The notes under the pieces: model-generated
What the model was told of the DNA's origin: nothing
Database searches by the model: none
Seen by the model: the letters and a program-made list of their open reading frames with translations, nothing else
Assembly (NCBI GenBank): GCA_019117495.1
Contig: DWZP01000027.1
Span: forward strand, 14,676 to 78,675
Direction of reading: 5' to 3'
DNA from: Fusicatenibacter_A intestinipullorum
Lineage (GTDB): Bacteria > Bacillota > Negativicutes > Acidaminococcales > Acidaminococcaceae
DNA length: 64,000 nucleotides
Made by a program: the position numbers and the translations under genes
Shown: one piece after another, positions 16,724 through 25,981 of the stretch
Layout: each line of letters starts with the position of its first letter
Position numbering within the stretch: position 1 is the stretch's first letter

Positions 16724-17743
16724 ATGGAACTGGCACCGGAAAAACTGATAGAAATGCTGGAGAAAGGCGAAAGCCTGCCCAACGTTATTTTAATGTACGG
16801 CGAAGAAAACTATTACCGCAGCAAAGCCGCAGCCTGCATAAAAAAATATGTTTTTGGCAGCGCGGCGGATGAAGATATGGAAATAAGCGTTTTCGACCGC
16901 GATACGGATTTAAAAAGGCTTAATGCCGCCGTTAACACTTATCCGTTCTTTGGCGGCGGCAGCCTCGTCATCATCAGCGACGATAAAATTTTTGCCGCCG
17001 AAAAAAAACAGAAAGAAAATCTGGAAGCAATTTTGGCAAACATACCGGAGTTCTGCCATGTGTTTATCAGCGTAAGCAAAATAGACAAGCGCGGCCGCCT
17101 TTATAAAATGCTGGCGGCAGAAGGAGCGGCCTGCGAATGTAAGGCGCTGAAGCCGTACCAGCTTAAGCCGTGGCTTGACGCCGAAGCAAAAAAACGCGGC
17201 TGCCGTTTTGAATATGATGCGGAACAGACGGTAATGGAATATCTTTCCGCGGCCGATACCGCACCGCTGCTTTTGCTTGATCAGGAAATAGAAAAGCTGT
17301 ACGTTTACGGCGGCAAACGGCGCATCTGGACAAAAGCCGATGTTGAAGCGGTATTTTCTTCGTTGCCTGAAGTTTCTCGCTTTGCGCTTTTAAATGCCAT
17401 TGCCCAAAAGAACCTGCCCGAAGCGCTGGAGCTTTTGCAGAACGAAAAGAAACACGGCGGCAGCGCGATAGCCGTCAGCGGTTTGATTGCCTTTCAGGTA
17501 CGCCGTCTGGCGCAGGTTAAAGAGTTGGCGGCGCAGGGGATGAATCAGCAAATGGCGGCTTCCGCTTTAAAAATGTCGCCCTATGCCGTAAAAAAATTAA
17601 TGGAGCAGTGCCGCAATTTTACTGCGCACGGCTTATCGGAATTTATGCTGGCGCTGGCAGATTTTAATGCCAATATCCGCTACGGCGGCAGGCAGTTTGA
17701 AATGCTGGAGGAAATACTCATCCGCTTTTTGGGCAAGCGTTAA
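16724..17743 (+). CDS. holA: DNA polymerase III, delta subunit
   Basis: HolA opens the sliding clamp within the clamp loader complex. At 339 residues it has normal length, with an AAA-like N-terminal region (NVILMYGEENYYRSKAA near the start) and the conserved C-terminal collar helices ending in FNANIRYGGRQFEMLEEIL. Sequence conservation in this family is low; the call rests on these motifs and on position after comEC. AAGGTGAT lies before the ATG. Confidence 0.92.
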   Translation: MELAPEKLIEMLEKGESLPNVILMYGEENYYRSKAAACIKKYVFGSAADEDMEISVFDRDTDLKRLNAAVNTYPFFGGGSLVIISDDKIFAAEKKQKENLEAILANIPEFCHVFISVSKIDKRGRLYKMLAAEGAACECKALKPYQLKPWLDAEAKKRGCRFEYDAEQTVMEYLSAADTAPLLLLDQEIEKLYVYGGKRRIWTKADVEAVFSSLPEVSRFALLNAIAQKNLPEALELLQNEKKHGGSAIAVSGLIAFQVRRLAQVKELAAQGMNQQMAASALKMSPYAVKKLMEQCRNFTAHGLSEFMLALADFNANIRYGGRQFEMLEEILIRFLGKR

Positions 17744-17771
17744 AATTTTTACAAAACAGGAAAGATTTTAC

Positions 17772-17800
17772 TGGACGCGGCGAAAATTATTTGTTATAAT
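17772..17800 (+). promoter_or_regulatory. Promoter for glutamine synthetase
   Basis: TGGACG (17772-17777), a 17-base spacer and a consensus TATAAT (17795-17800) predict a start near 17807, two bases before the leader hairpin. Confidence 0.7.
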
Positions 17801-17808
17801 ACAAACGT

Positions 17809-17857
17809 GGTCAATGGAGACCCTGCTATTTGTATGCCCAAGTAGCAGGGTCTTTTG
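17809..17857 (+). promoter_or_regulatory. Attenuator-like leader of glutamine synthetase
   Basis: A perfect 11-bp terminator stem (17818-17828 with 17843-17853) followed by TTTT lies between promoter and gene. A small hairpin at the predicted 5' end (GGTC 17809-17812 with GACC 17819-17822) has the six-base loop AATGGA, with A at position 1 and G at position 4. It uses the first bases of the terminator's 5' arm, so forming it would block termination. The DASS leader near 4.1 kb has the same design. A1/G4 hexaloops overlapping a terminator are the mark of ANTAR-protein targets, but only one such loop is seen here, not the usual two. Confidence 0.5.
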
Positions 17858-17926
17858 TATTTTATTTTTGTTTTAATTATTTTAATTAAATGAAAGGAGC
17901 GCGGCGCAAAGCCGCAGGTGACCGAC

Positions 17927-19834
17927 ATGATGAACCCCGATATGCTTTATGTTATCAGCCCCGAAGAACAGAACAGAGAAACACTGACCGAGATTTTAAC
18001 AGCGCACCCGGAAATTAAATTCGTTTCCTTTATGGGTGTGGATTTTGCAGGCAACGATACTGACGAAAAAGTGCCTATCAGCCTGTTTTTGAAAGATATT
18101 GACGGCTTTCTGGAAGGCATGGCTGCCCAGACCGACGGCAGCTCCGTTGTGCTTACCGGCATTGCTACTTTAAATAACGCCCGCGTTGATATGAAAATCG
18201 ACAGCAGCGTAAACTGGTATATTGACTATAACTACGAACATTTTGATTCCGCCACCGGCAGAATGGTTGGCACGCTGCGTATTCCGTGCTTCCTTGTACA
18301 CAACAACGTACGCGTTGACTCCCGTTCTATTCTGCACGATACGCTGGACTATGTTGAAAAAGAACTGCTGGAGCTCTTTAAAAAGCATCCTCAGGTTGCA
18401 GGTTTGGAACATATCAGCGGTGAAGACATTGAAAAAATTATTTTCACCTGCGCAACCGAACTTGAATTCTGGGTAAAATCCCCGCGTGAAGATGCTCCGA
18501 TTGAAGCATTAAGCTCCTCGCAGATGATGCAGGAACAATACTGGCAGCGCTGCCGCGGCAACGTGCGCACCGCGCTGGAACAAACCGTGGAAATGCTGGA
18601 AGCCTACGGCCTTGGGCCTGAAATGGGCCATAAGGAATGCGGCGGCGTACGCGGACAGATTGACGACAACGGCCATATGACCCACGTTATGGAACAGCTG
18701 GAAGTAGACTGGAAATACAGCTATGGCGTACAGACTGCCGATAACGAACTTCTGGCGCGCATCATCGTTAAAGAAATTTTCCGCCTGAACGGTCTTGAAG
18801 TTTCCTTCCAGGCAAAGCCCGTTCCTGGCGTTGCCGGCAGCGGCGAACATACCCACGTTGGCATTGCCGCCAAAATGAAAAACGGCAAAGTTGTTAACCT
18901 GTTTGCACCGAAAGATATGCACACCGAATTCCTCTCTGCTGTTGGTTACGGTTCCATGATGGGGCTTTTGAAAAACTACGAAGTAATTAACCCCTTCATT
19001 TCTTCCACTATCGACTCTTTGAACCGTTTGAAACCCGGCTTTGAAGCACCTGTCTGCATCGTAACGTCGCTCGGCCTCAGCCCGGAAGTACCTTCCCGTA
19101 ACCGTACCATTCTGGCAGGCTTAATCCGCGATATCGACAGCCCGATGGCAACCCGTATTGAAATGCGTTCCCCGAACCCGTATACCAATACCTACCTTGC
19201 CATTGCAGCTTTCTATATCTCCATGCTGGACGGCATTAAAGCCTGCGTGGAATCCGGCAAAACGCTTAAGGAAATGGAAAACGAGCTGTCCAAAAAAGCG
19301 GGCGACGAAGGATTCTACCTTGAAAAAGACAGAGAATACCGCAGCGAGCATGACGTATTTGAAGACTACAACGAAGAAGAACGCGCCCACCTGTTTGGCA
19401 AACCGCCCGCAACCGTTTGGGAAAACATGTGCGCCATTAAAAACTATCCGGAAAAAATTGCCGTGCTTACCACCGGCAACATTCTTAAAAAAGAATTTAT
19501 CGAATCCTTTGCCAAAGGCGCTTTAATCCGTTGGCAGACGGAACTTCTGAACAGAATTATTCCTGAATATCATAAGGAAATCTGCCTGATGAAAAAACTG
19601 CATGACGACGATAACCATACCACGCATGATGCGGCAATGTGGGAAAAAATCGCCGCAATGCGCAACACCATGGCTAAAGACGTTACCGAGCAGCCGAGCC
19701 TGTTTACCATGACCCGCGAAGCATTTGCGAGAGGCGATTTTGACGCAGCTTCCAATTTGCAGCTGGAAATGGCAGAAATTATGCAGAAACTGAAAGCTCA
19801 GTACAACGAATATCAGCACAACATTATCGACTAA
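17927..19834 (+). CDS. Glutamine synthetase, GSI-related long form
   Basis: Makes glutamine from glutamate, ammonia and ATP; the entry point of ammonium assimilation. GS catalytic motifs are present: TELEFWVK, GSGEHTHVGIAA, DSLNRLKPGFEAP, and RIEMRSPNPYTNTYLAIAA. At about 635 residues it is longer than classical GSI (about 450-470), with a charged, helical C-terminal extension of roughly 150 residues. Start choice: AGGTG six bases before the ATG at 17927; a GTG at 17918 is also open. A better AAGGAG at 17894-17899 is separated from the start by a small hairpin (GCGGC/GCCGC). Regulation is probably by the terminator in its leader. Confidence 0.88.
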   Translation: MMNPDMLYVISPEEQNRETLTEILTAHPEIKFVSFMGVDFAGNDTDEKVPISLFLKDIDGFLEGMAAQTDGSSVVLTGIATLNNARVDMKIDSSVNWYIDYNYEHFDSATGRMVGTLRIPCFLVHNNVRVDSRSILHDTLDYVEKELLELFKKHPQVAGLEHISGEDIEKIIFTCATELEFWVKSPREDAPIEALSSSQMMQEQYWQRCRGNVRTALEQTVEMLEAYGLGPEMGHKECGGVRGQIDDNGHMTHVMEQLEVDWKYSYGVQTADNELLARIIVKEIFRLNGLEVSFQAKPVPGVAGSGEHTHVGIAAKMKNGKVVNLFAPKDMHTEFLSAVGYGSMMGLLKNYEVINPFISSTIDSLNRLKPGFEAPVCIVTSLGLSPEVPSRNRTILAGLIRDIDSPMATRIEMRSPNPYTNTYLAIAAFYISMLDGIKACVESGKTLKEMENELSKKAGDEGFYLEKDREYRSEHDVFEDYNEEERAHLFGKPPATVWENMCAIKNYPEKIAVLTTGNILKKEFIESFAKGALIRWQTELLNRIIPEYHKEICLMKKLHDDDNHTTHDAAMWEKIAAMRNTMAKDVTEQPSLFTMTREAFARGDFDAASNLQLEMAEIMQKLKAQYNEYQHNIID

Positions 19835-19858
19835 TGGCCAAATGAGGGAAGGCTGTTT

Positions 19859-19893
19859 AAACCCCCGGTACTTTATGTATCGGGGGTTAGTTT
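19859..19893 (+). terminator. Terminator after glutamine synthetase
   Basis: A strong hairpin, AACCCCCGGTAC with its near-complement around a TTTAT loop, is followed by a weak T-run. Confidence 0.7.
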
Positions 19894-19976
19894 ATATCTG
19901 CGCAAGCAAAAAGGTGCCAAATTGAACATGTTATGATAAAATATAAGCACAATACAAGAATGGAGTGATTATATAA

Positions 19977-20468
19977 ATGGCTAAAGACAGTTCTTTTGAC
20001 GTTGTTTCTCAGGTGGATATGCAGGAGATGGACAACGCAGTTAACCAGACCAAAAAGGAGATTGCCCAGCGTTACGATTTCCGCGGCAGCGACGCTAGCA
20101 TTGAGCTGGAAGAAAAATGCATTAAGCTTGCCGCTGAAGACGAGTACAAACTGAATGCGATTATCGACATTCTGCGTGCGCGTATGGCTAAACGCGGCAT
20201 TCCGCTGCGCTGCCTGGAACTGGGCAAGGTTGAGCCTGCCACCAAAGGCACTGTAAGGCAGACGCTGAATATTTTGCAGGGTATTCCCAAAGAAAAGGCC
20301 AAAGCCATTATTGCCGCCGTTAAAGCTACAAAATTAAAAGTAACTGCACAGATGCAGGATGACCAGGTAAGAATCAGCGGCGCTAAAAAAGATGATTTGC
20401 AGGCCGTAATACAAACTTTAAAAGCGGGAGATTTCGGCGTAGATTTGCAGTTTATTAACATGAGGTAA
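19977..20468 (+). CDS. yajQ: YajQ family nucleotide-binding protein
   Basis: A 163-residue UPF0234/YajQ protein, close to full family length. The N-terminus SSFDVVSQVDMQEMDNA and the segment QRYDFRGSDASIEL are characteristic. Members bind nucleotides, and some bind cyclic di-GMP and act on transcription; the role here is not known. The protein is cytosolic. GGAGTGAT lies before the ATG. The next gene begins four bases after the stop, suggesting co-transcription with adenine deaminase. Confidence 0.95.
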   Translation: MAKDSSFDVVSQVDMQEMDNAVNQTKKEIAQRYDFRGSDASIELEEKCIKLAAEDEYKLNAIIDILRARMAKRGIPLRCLELGKVEPATKGTVRQTLNILQGIPKEKAKAIIAAVKATKLKVTAQMQDDQVRISGAKKDDLQAVIQTLKAGDFGVDLQFINMR

Positions 20469-20472
20469 GATT

Positions 20473-22194
20473 ATGCGTGACGCAGAATTTGAACAAAGGC
20501 TGCTGCGTGTTGCCCGCGGGCTGGAAAAGGCTGACCTTGTTTTAAAGGGCGGCAATGTGTTTAACAGCTTTACCGGCGAGTGGGAAACGGCCGATGTTGC
20601 CGTATGCGGCAGCGTGATTGCCGGTATTGGCAGCTACAAGGGTGCGGAAGAATACAATATGGCTGGCAAATATTTAACGCCGGGCTTTCTGGATGCGCAT
20701 ATGCACATTGAAAGCACAATGCTTGCTCCGCGCGAGCTGGCGCGCCTGCTGCTGTTAAACGGCGTTACCGGCATTTTTGCCGACCCGCATGAAATTGCCA
20801 ACGTGCTTGGCACGGAAGGTTTGCAGTGGATGCTGGAGGAAACGGAAGATATGCCGCTTGACGTGTTTTTTATGCTGCCTTCGTGCGTACCGGCAACTGG
20901 CATGGAAACAAGCGGCGCAGTGCTGGAAGCAGATGCTTTGCAGCCGTTTTTGAGGCATCCGCGTGTGCTTGGCCTGGGTGAGATGATGAATTACCCCGGC
21001 GTTTTGTACGGCGATGAGGGCGTAATGAAAAAAATGGCGCTGGTGCGCGGTGGTATTTGCGACGGGCACGGACCGGGCATCAGCGGCAGCGATTTAAACG
21101 CTTACCTTGCTGCCGGCGTAACAAGCGACCATGAGGCTACAACCTGGCAGGAGGGCATTGAAAAAATACGCCGCGGCTGCTATTTAATGCTGCGCGAGGC
21201 AAGCGGCGCGCACAACCTGCTGGAACTGCTGCAGTGCGTTACACCGCTGAACAGCCGCCGCTGCTGCATGGCAACGGACGACCGCCATTTGGATGAACTG
21301 GTAACGCAGGGCAGCATTAACTATATGCTGGAAATTGGCGTTACGCACGGCTACGCGGCGGAAATGCTTTTGCAGATGGCAACTCTGAACACGGCCGAAC
21401 GTTTCCGCCTGCATTACAGGGGCGCTTTGGCGCCTGGCTATCTGGCAGATATTAACGTGCTGACCAATTTACAGGACTTTACGCCGCAGTTTGTGTTTAA
21501 AAACGGCAAAAAAGTTGTACAGAACGGCAAACTGCTGTGGGAGAGCGAGCCTTATCTTAAACCCACCGCTGCGGGAACAAACATTAAGGATTTGGACAGC
21601 AGCAGGCTGAAAATTATGGCAGAGGCTGATAAAAATATTAAGGTTATCCGCATTGTGCCGGAGCAGATTTTAACCGAAGCGCGCTTAGAAAAGCCTTTGT
21701 GCATTAACGGTAAGGCCGTAAGCGATACTTCGCGTGATATTTTAAAGCTGGCAGTGTTTGAGCGCCACCATGCAACAGGCAATGTTGGGCTTGGCTTTGT
21801 ACAGGGGCTTAAATTAAAACGCGGGGCAGTTGCTTCTACCGTTGCACACGATTCGCACAATTTAATTGTGGCGGGCACTAACGATGCCGATATGCTGACG
21901 GCTGCCGCAGCACTGCGCAAAGAAGGCGGCGGTATTGCCGTGGCGCTGGACGGCGAGGTAAAAGCCATTTTGCCGCTGCCGTTTGCAGGGCTGATGAGCG
22001 ACCAGCGCATGGAATTTGTTAACAGGCGCTTAAAGCAGCTGCGCTATTGGACGGCGGAGCTTGGTGTGCCGGAAGGGCTAAATGTGTTTATGGTGCTTTC
22101 GTTCCTGGCATTGCCGGTAATACCGCATCTGCGCTTAACCGATAAAGGCCTTGCTGATGTTGATAAATTTGCCTTAACAGGTTTATGGGCATAA
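20473..22194 (+). CDS. ade: Adenine deaminase
   Basis: Amidohydrolase-superfamily enzyme converting adenine to hypoxanthine and ammonia for purine salvage. Metal-binding and family motifs are seen: LTPGFLDAHMHIEST, FADPHEIANVLG, GHGPGISG, SDHEAT, ATDDRH, and the C-terminal VAHDSHNLIVAGTND. The length of 573 residues matches the bacterial AdeC type. The ATG follows GAGGTAAG. It probably shares a transcript with yajQ and ends at a strong terminator. Confidence 0.95.
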   Translation: MRDAEFEQRLLRVARGLEKADLVLKGGNVFNSFTGEWETADVAVCGSVIAGIGSYKGAEEYNMAGKYLTPGFLDAHMHIESTMLAPRELARLLLLNGVTGIFADPHEIANVLGTEGLQWMLEETEDMPLDVFFMLPSCVPATGMETSGAVLEADALQPFLRHPRVLGLGEMMNYPGVLYGDEGVMKKMALVRGGICDGHGPGISGSDLNAYLAAGVTSDHEATTWQEGIEKIRRGCYLMLREASGAHNLLELLQCVTPLNSRRCCMATDDRHLDELVTQGSINYMLEIGVTHGYAAEMLLQMATLNTAERFRLHYRGALAPGYLADINVLTNLQDFTPQFVFKNGKKVVQNGKLLWESEPYLKPTAAGTNIKDLDSSRLKIMAEADKNIKVIRIVPEQILTEARLEKPLCINGKAVSDTSRDILKLAVFERHHATGNVGLGFVQGLKLKRGAVASTVAHDSHNLIVAGTNDADMLTAAAALRKEGGGIAVALDGEVKAILPLPFAGLMSDQRMEFVNRRLKQLRYWTAELGVPEGLNVFMVLSFLALPVIPHLRLTDKGLADVDKFALTGLWA

Positions 22195-22200
22195 AAAAAT

Positions 22201-22238
22201 ACCACATTGGGCAGTAACGCTCAATGTGGTTAATTTTT
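22201..22238. terminator. Bidirectional terminator between ade and the GltD-like gene
   Basis: A 9-bp repeat (ACCACATTG/CAATGTGGT) is flanked by T-runs on both sides. It lies between two convergent genes. Confidence 0.85.
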
Positions 22239-22241
22239 TGC

Positions 22242-23633
22242 TTATTTTAGGTTTTCGGGTACTTCTTCACATTCGGCCAGCAGCTTTTTTGCGTCGATAT
22301 ACTGCGCAATGCCTGCCGCAACCTTTTTGGATTCCTTCATGGCAAGTACCACGGTAGCAGGACCGTGTACCACGTCGCCGCTGCTGAATACGCCTGCACG
22401 TGTGGTCATGCCATAGGGGCGCTCACGCGTAATAACAAAGCCGCGGTCATCAACCTGAATGCCTTTGGTGGTAGAAACAATTCTTGCTGCCGGGCGCTGG
22501 CCGATAGCCAGAATTACGCAGTCGCACGGCAGGGCAACCTGGCCGCCTTCTTCAATAAACTGCCCTTCTTCCGTTTTAACAATGTTCTGCACCAAAAGCC
22601 CTGCAAGCTCTGTTTCGTCGCTTTCGGAAGCTTTCTGGCGCATGGCGTTAAGCGCGCGCATTTGTTTTTTGTTAAGGTAGGCAATGGGCTGTTGCAAAAA
22701 GTTAAACTGCACGCCTTCTTTAACGGCTGCTTCGTATTCGGAGGGGAAGCAGGAAATCTCGGCTTCCGTTTTGTGGTAAACAACCGTAACATTTTTAGCG
22801 CCGCGGCGGATTGCCGTGCGTGCGGCATCCATAGCCACGTTGCCTGCGCCGATAACGATAACGTTATCGCCGACATGTAGCAATGTTTCGCTTTCGTCCA
22901 GTTTGCCGCTGTCGGAAAGCACAACCATGCGCAGGAAGTAGGTGGCGGTTAAAATGCCGGTAAGTTCTTTGCCGGGAATGTTGAGCGTACGCGGCAGGGA
23001 AGTGCCGGTACCCATGAATATTGCGTCATAGCCCATGTTGAACAAATCGTCAACGGTGTAATCGGGGCCGATGAGGGTATTTGTTTTAATTTCCACGCCA
23101 AGGTGCAGCAGTTCTTTAATTTCGCGGCGCACCACGTCTTTGTTCAGGCGGAATTCCGGAATGCCGAACAGTAAAATGCCGCCGGGTTCGGACTGGCCTT
23201 CAAAAATGGTAACGGCAAAATTCATTTTGGCAAGGTCGCCTGCAACGGTAAGGCCTGCCGGTCCGCTGCCGATAACGGCTACTTTACCGCGTTTGCCGGT
23301 AGAAGGCGGCAGCGGTTTTAAATTGTTTTCGTGGGCAAAATCGGCAATAAACATTTCCAAACTGCCGATTTCAATGCCGTGTTTGTTTTTGGCCAAAACG
23401 CAGTGCGCTTCACACTGGCGTTCATGCGGGCATACCCTGCCGCAAATGGCGGGCAGGTTGCTGCGCTCGGAGATAATTTCGTAGGCAAGCCCGATGTTGC
23501 CTTCGCTTAAAGCGCGGATAAATTGCGGAATATTGTTTTCTATCGGGCAGCCCGTGCGGCAAAGCGGACGGGCACAGTTTAAACAGCGCCTTGCTTCGTT
23601 GATTGCTTCGGAAGTAGTCATGCGCCTGCTCAT
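22242..23633 (-). CDS. GltD-like NADPH-dependent FeS flavoprotein oxidoreductase
   Basis: Resembles the small subunit of glutamate synthase and its NfnB/homotetrameric relatives (463 residues). The N-terminal Fer4_20-type domain has two cysteine groups, CLNCARPLCRTGCP and CGRVCPHERQCEAHC, predicted to bind 4Fe-4S clusters. An FAD dinucleotide fold (VIGSGPAGLTVAG) and a second NAD(P)H fold (VIVIGAGNVAMDAA) follow. The ATG follows GAGGTGA. No glutamate synthase large subunit and no NfnA partner is adjacent, so it could act alone or with a partner elsewhere. Confidence 0.88.
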   Translation of the reverse strand: MSRRMTTSEAINEARRCLNCARPLCRTGCPIENNIPQFIRALSEGNIGLAYEIISERSNLPAICGRVCPHERQCEAHCVLAKNKHGIEIGSLEMFIADFAHENNLKPLPPSTGKRGKVAVIGSGPAGLTVAGDLAKMNFAVTIFEGQSEPGGILLFGIPEFRLNKDVVRREIKELLHLGVEIKTNTLIGPDYTVDDLFNMGYDAIFMGTGTSLPRTLNIPGKELTGILTATYFLRMVVLSDSGKLDESETLLHVGDNVIVIGAGNVAMDAARTAIRRGAKNVTVVYHKTEAEISCFPSEYEAAVKEGVQFNFLQQPIAYLNKKQMRALNAMRQKASESDETELAGLLVQNIVKTEEGQFIEEGGQVALPCDCVILAIGQRPAARIVSTTKGIQVDDRGFVITRERPYGMTTRAGVFSSGDVVHGPATVVLAMKESKKVAAGIAQYIDAKKLLAECEEVPENLK

Positions 23634-23854
23634 TATTCTTCACCTCGTGTTGTATTTTATCTGTTTTTAAACGGCGTTAAAATTTGTTGCTAATTTATTT
23701 TAGCATAATCAGGCGCTAAAGTGCAAACAACTTTACAAAATATCGTGGCAGAAAATTAAATTTACATTAAAGAGAACTTGATGATTAAAAAAATCGCATA
23801 TTTGTGTTATAATAATAGTATATTTTATTTAATTTGATAAAGGAGAAAAGCGTT

Positions 23855-25162
23855 GTGAATAAAGATGAATTAAAAGCTAAAGTGTGTGCGGCTATTGACG
23901 ATTATAAAGATAAAATTGCCGCTATCGCCGACAGTATAGCTGATGAGCCGGAGCTTGGCTTTAAAGAAGTAAAAACATCTGCCAAAGTTGCGGCGTTTAT
24001 GCGTGAGCTTGGTATTGAACCGCAAACAGGCCTTGCTATTACCGGTGTAAAAGCAAGGGTGAAAGGAGCGAAACCGGGCCCGACAGCTGCTGTTTTGGGA
24101 GAACTTGATGCTGTCGGATGCCCGGACAGCTGCAAGGCCGATCCGCTTACAGGTGCTGCTCATGCCTGTGGCCATAACTTGCAGATTGCAGTAATGCTGG
24201 CTGTTTGCTGTGGTATTGTAAAGTCCGGTGCCGCACAATATTTCAGTGGTGATGCTGTATTTTTCGGCGTACCGGCGGAAGAGTATGTTGAAATTGAATA
24301 TCGCAAACGCCTTGCTGAAGAAGGCAGGATACACTTTTTAAGCGGTAAAGGCCAGCTTATTTATGAAGGTGCTTTTGATGACATTGACATGGCAATGCAG
24401 ATGCACGCCGATAAAAATATGCCGGAGCCTACTGTTTCTGTTGGTGAATCAAGCAATGGTTTTATCGGTAAAACCATTCAATATGTGGGCAAAACGTCGC
24501 ACGCGGCAGATGCACCTGATCAGGGAATTAATGCACTTAACGCTGCTATGTTGGGGCTGATGGGCATTAACGCACTGCGTGAAACTTTCCGCGAGCGTGA
24601 TGTAGTGCGTGTACATCCGATTATTACCAAAGGCGGCGACCTTGTTAACAGCGTTCCTGCTGATGTGCGCATTGAAACCTATGTGCGTGCCAAAACAATG
24701 GAAGCAATTGAACAAACACATTATAAAGTTGATGCGGCTTTAAAAGCTGGCGGCGATGCAATCGGTGCACAAACCATTATTCACACTTTACCGGGTATGC
24801 TGCCTTTATCATGCAATAAAACCATGAATGAGCTTTTTGTAAAAAATGCCCAAATTGCCAATCCGCAGGTTAATGTTAAGGACGCAGGACATTTTAGTGC
24901 ATCTACCGACATGGGAGATGTATCGCACCTGATGCCGGTAATTCATCCGTTTATCGGTGGCGTGGACGGCTTTTTACATACAGCAGATTTTCACGTTGTA
25001 GATTTTGATGCTGCTGTTATTTTGCCAGCCAAAGCTTTTGCCATGATGCTGGTAGATCTTTTGGCAGACGATGCCGCAGAAGGCAAAAAAATACTGGCAG
25101 AACATAAGCCGCTTATGACGAAGAAAGAATATATTGAAAAGCTGGAAAGCTATTTCAGTTAA
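23855..25162 (+). CDS. M20-family amidohydrolase (aminobenzoyl-glutamate hydrolase-like)
   Basis: A metallopeptidase-fold amidohydrolase of 435 residues. Visible motifs are GELDAVGCPDS, the metal-binding HACGHNLQ, VPAEEYVE, the dimerisation-domain segment YVGKTSHAADAPDQGINALNA, and a late STDMGDVSHLMP. This pattern is closest to the AbgB/indole-acetyl-amino-acid hydrolase group, which cleaves N-acyl amino acids; the substrate is unknown. I chose the GTG at 23855 because AAGGAG lies nine bases upstream. It heads an operon with two membrane proteins, which suggests uptake followed by hydrolysis. Codons are richer in A/T third positions than in neighbours. Confidence 0.87.
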   Translation: MNKDELKAKVCAAIDDYKDKIAAIADSIADEPELGFKEVKTSAKVAAFMRELGIEPQTGLAITGVKARVKGAKPGPTAAVLGELDAVGCPDSCKADPLTGAAHACGHNLQIAVMLAVCCGIVKSGAAQYFSGDAVFFGVPAEEYVEIEYRKRLAEEGRIHFLSGKGQLIYEGAFDDIDMAMQMHADKNMPEPTVSVGESSNGFIGKTIQYVGKTSHAADAPDQGINALNAAMLGLMGINALRETFRERDVVRVHPIITKGGDLVNSVPADVRIETYVRAKTMEAIEQTHYKVDAALKAGGDAIGAQTIIHTLPGMLPLSCNKTMNELFVKNAQIANPQVNVKDAGHFSASTDMGDVSHLMPVIHPFIGGVDGFLHTADFHVVDFDAAVILPAKAFAMMLVDLLADDAAEGKKILAEHKPLMTKKEYIEKLESYFS

Positions 25163-25180
25163 TTATTAGGGGGGATTATT

Positions 25181-25981
25181 GTGTATAATTTTAAGCTGCA
25201 CGCTATAGTGCTAATTTTGATTATTGCTGCTGAAATGATTGGCAATATTTCTTTTAAAATAGGTATTGGTACTATTGTACTTTTGCCGATGCTGTACGCG
25301 TTGATTATGGGCATTTTTACAGCTCCTAAATTTTTAAAAATTGTTAATCTGAAAGATATGAATGATGCAAGTTCGCTTATCGGCATTACGCTGATGCTTT
25401 TAATGGCACGCTATGGAACTTTGGTAGGACCTACATTGCCTGAAATTTTAAAAGCTTCCCCGGCACTTGTTTTGCAGGAATTTGGTAACCTCGGTACAGT
25501 GCTGCTTGGCATTCCTGTTGCAATGTACTTTGGTTTAAAACGCGAAGCTATCGGCGCAGCACATTCTATTGCCCGCGAACCGAACGTGGCTCTTATCGGC
25601 GAACGCTATGGTCTTGACAGTGCTGAAGGACGCGGAGTTATGGGTGTTTATATCAGCGGCACTGTATTTGGTACAATTTTCTTTGGTATTTTGGCAAGCC
25701 TTGCCGCAGCGTATCTGCCTGTTCATCCTTATGCGCTGGCAATGGCAGCAGGCGTAGGCTCCGCTAGTATGATGACCGCAGCAGTTGGTTCGCTTACTGT
25801 AATGTATCCTGATATGGCAGAACAGATTGCGGCATTTGGTGCAGCAAGCAATATGCTTTCCGGCCTTGACGGTGTGTATATGTCCATTTGGATGGCACTG
25901 CCGCTTAGTGAATGGCTTTACAAGAGAATTTATAAATTTAAATATGGTGTTGAACCTTCCGGGGAGGATGCTGCAAAATGA
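25181..25981 (+). CDS. DUF3100 family membrane protein
   Basis: A 266-residue polytopic membrane protein matching what I know of the DUF3100 family, function not established. It has about seven or eight hydrophobic segments, conserved-looking loops DASSLIGITLMLLMARYGT and SIAREPNVALIGERYGLDSA, and glycine-rich helices (AAGVGSASMMTAAVGSL) of a kind seen in transporters. GTG start with GGGGGG upstream. It overlaps the next gene by four bases and follows the amidohydrolase by 18 bases. Best guess: the larger half of a two-component importer for the amidohydrolase substrate. Confidence 0.78.
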   Translation: MYNFKLHAIVLILIIAAEMIGNISFKIGIGTIVLLPMLYALIMGIFTAPKFLKIVNLKDMNDASSLIGITLMLLMARYGTLVGPTLPEILKASPALVLQEFGNLGTVLLGIPVAMYFGLKREAIGAAHSIAREPNVALIGERYGLDSAEGRGVMGVYISGTVFGTIFFGILASLAAAYLPVHPYALAMAAGVGSASMMTAAVGSLTVMYPDMAEQIAAFGAASNMLSGLDGVYMSIWMALPLSEWLYKRIYKFKYGVEPSGEDAAK

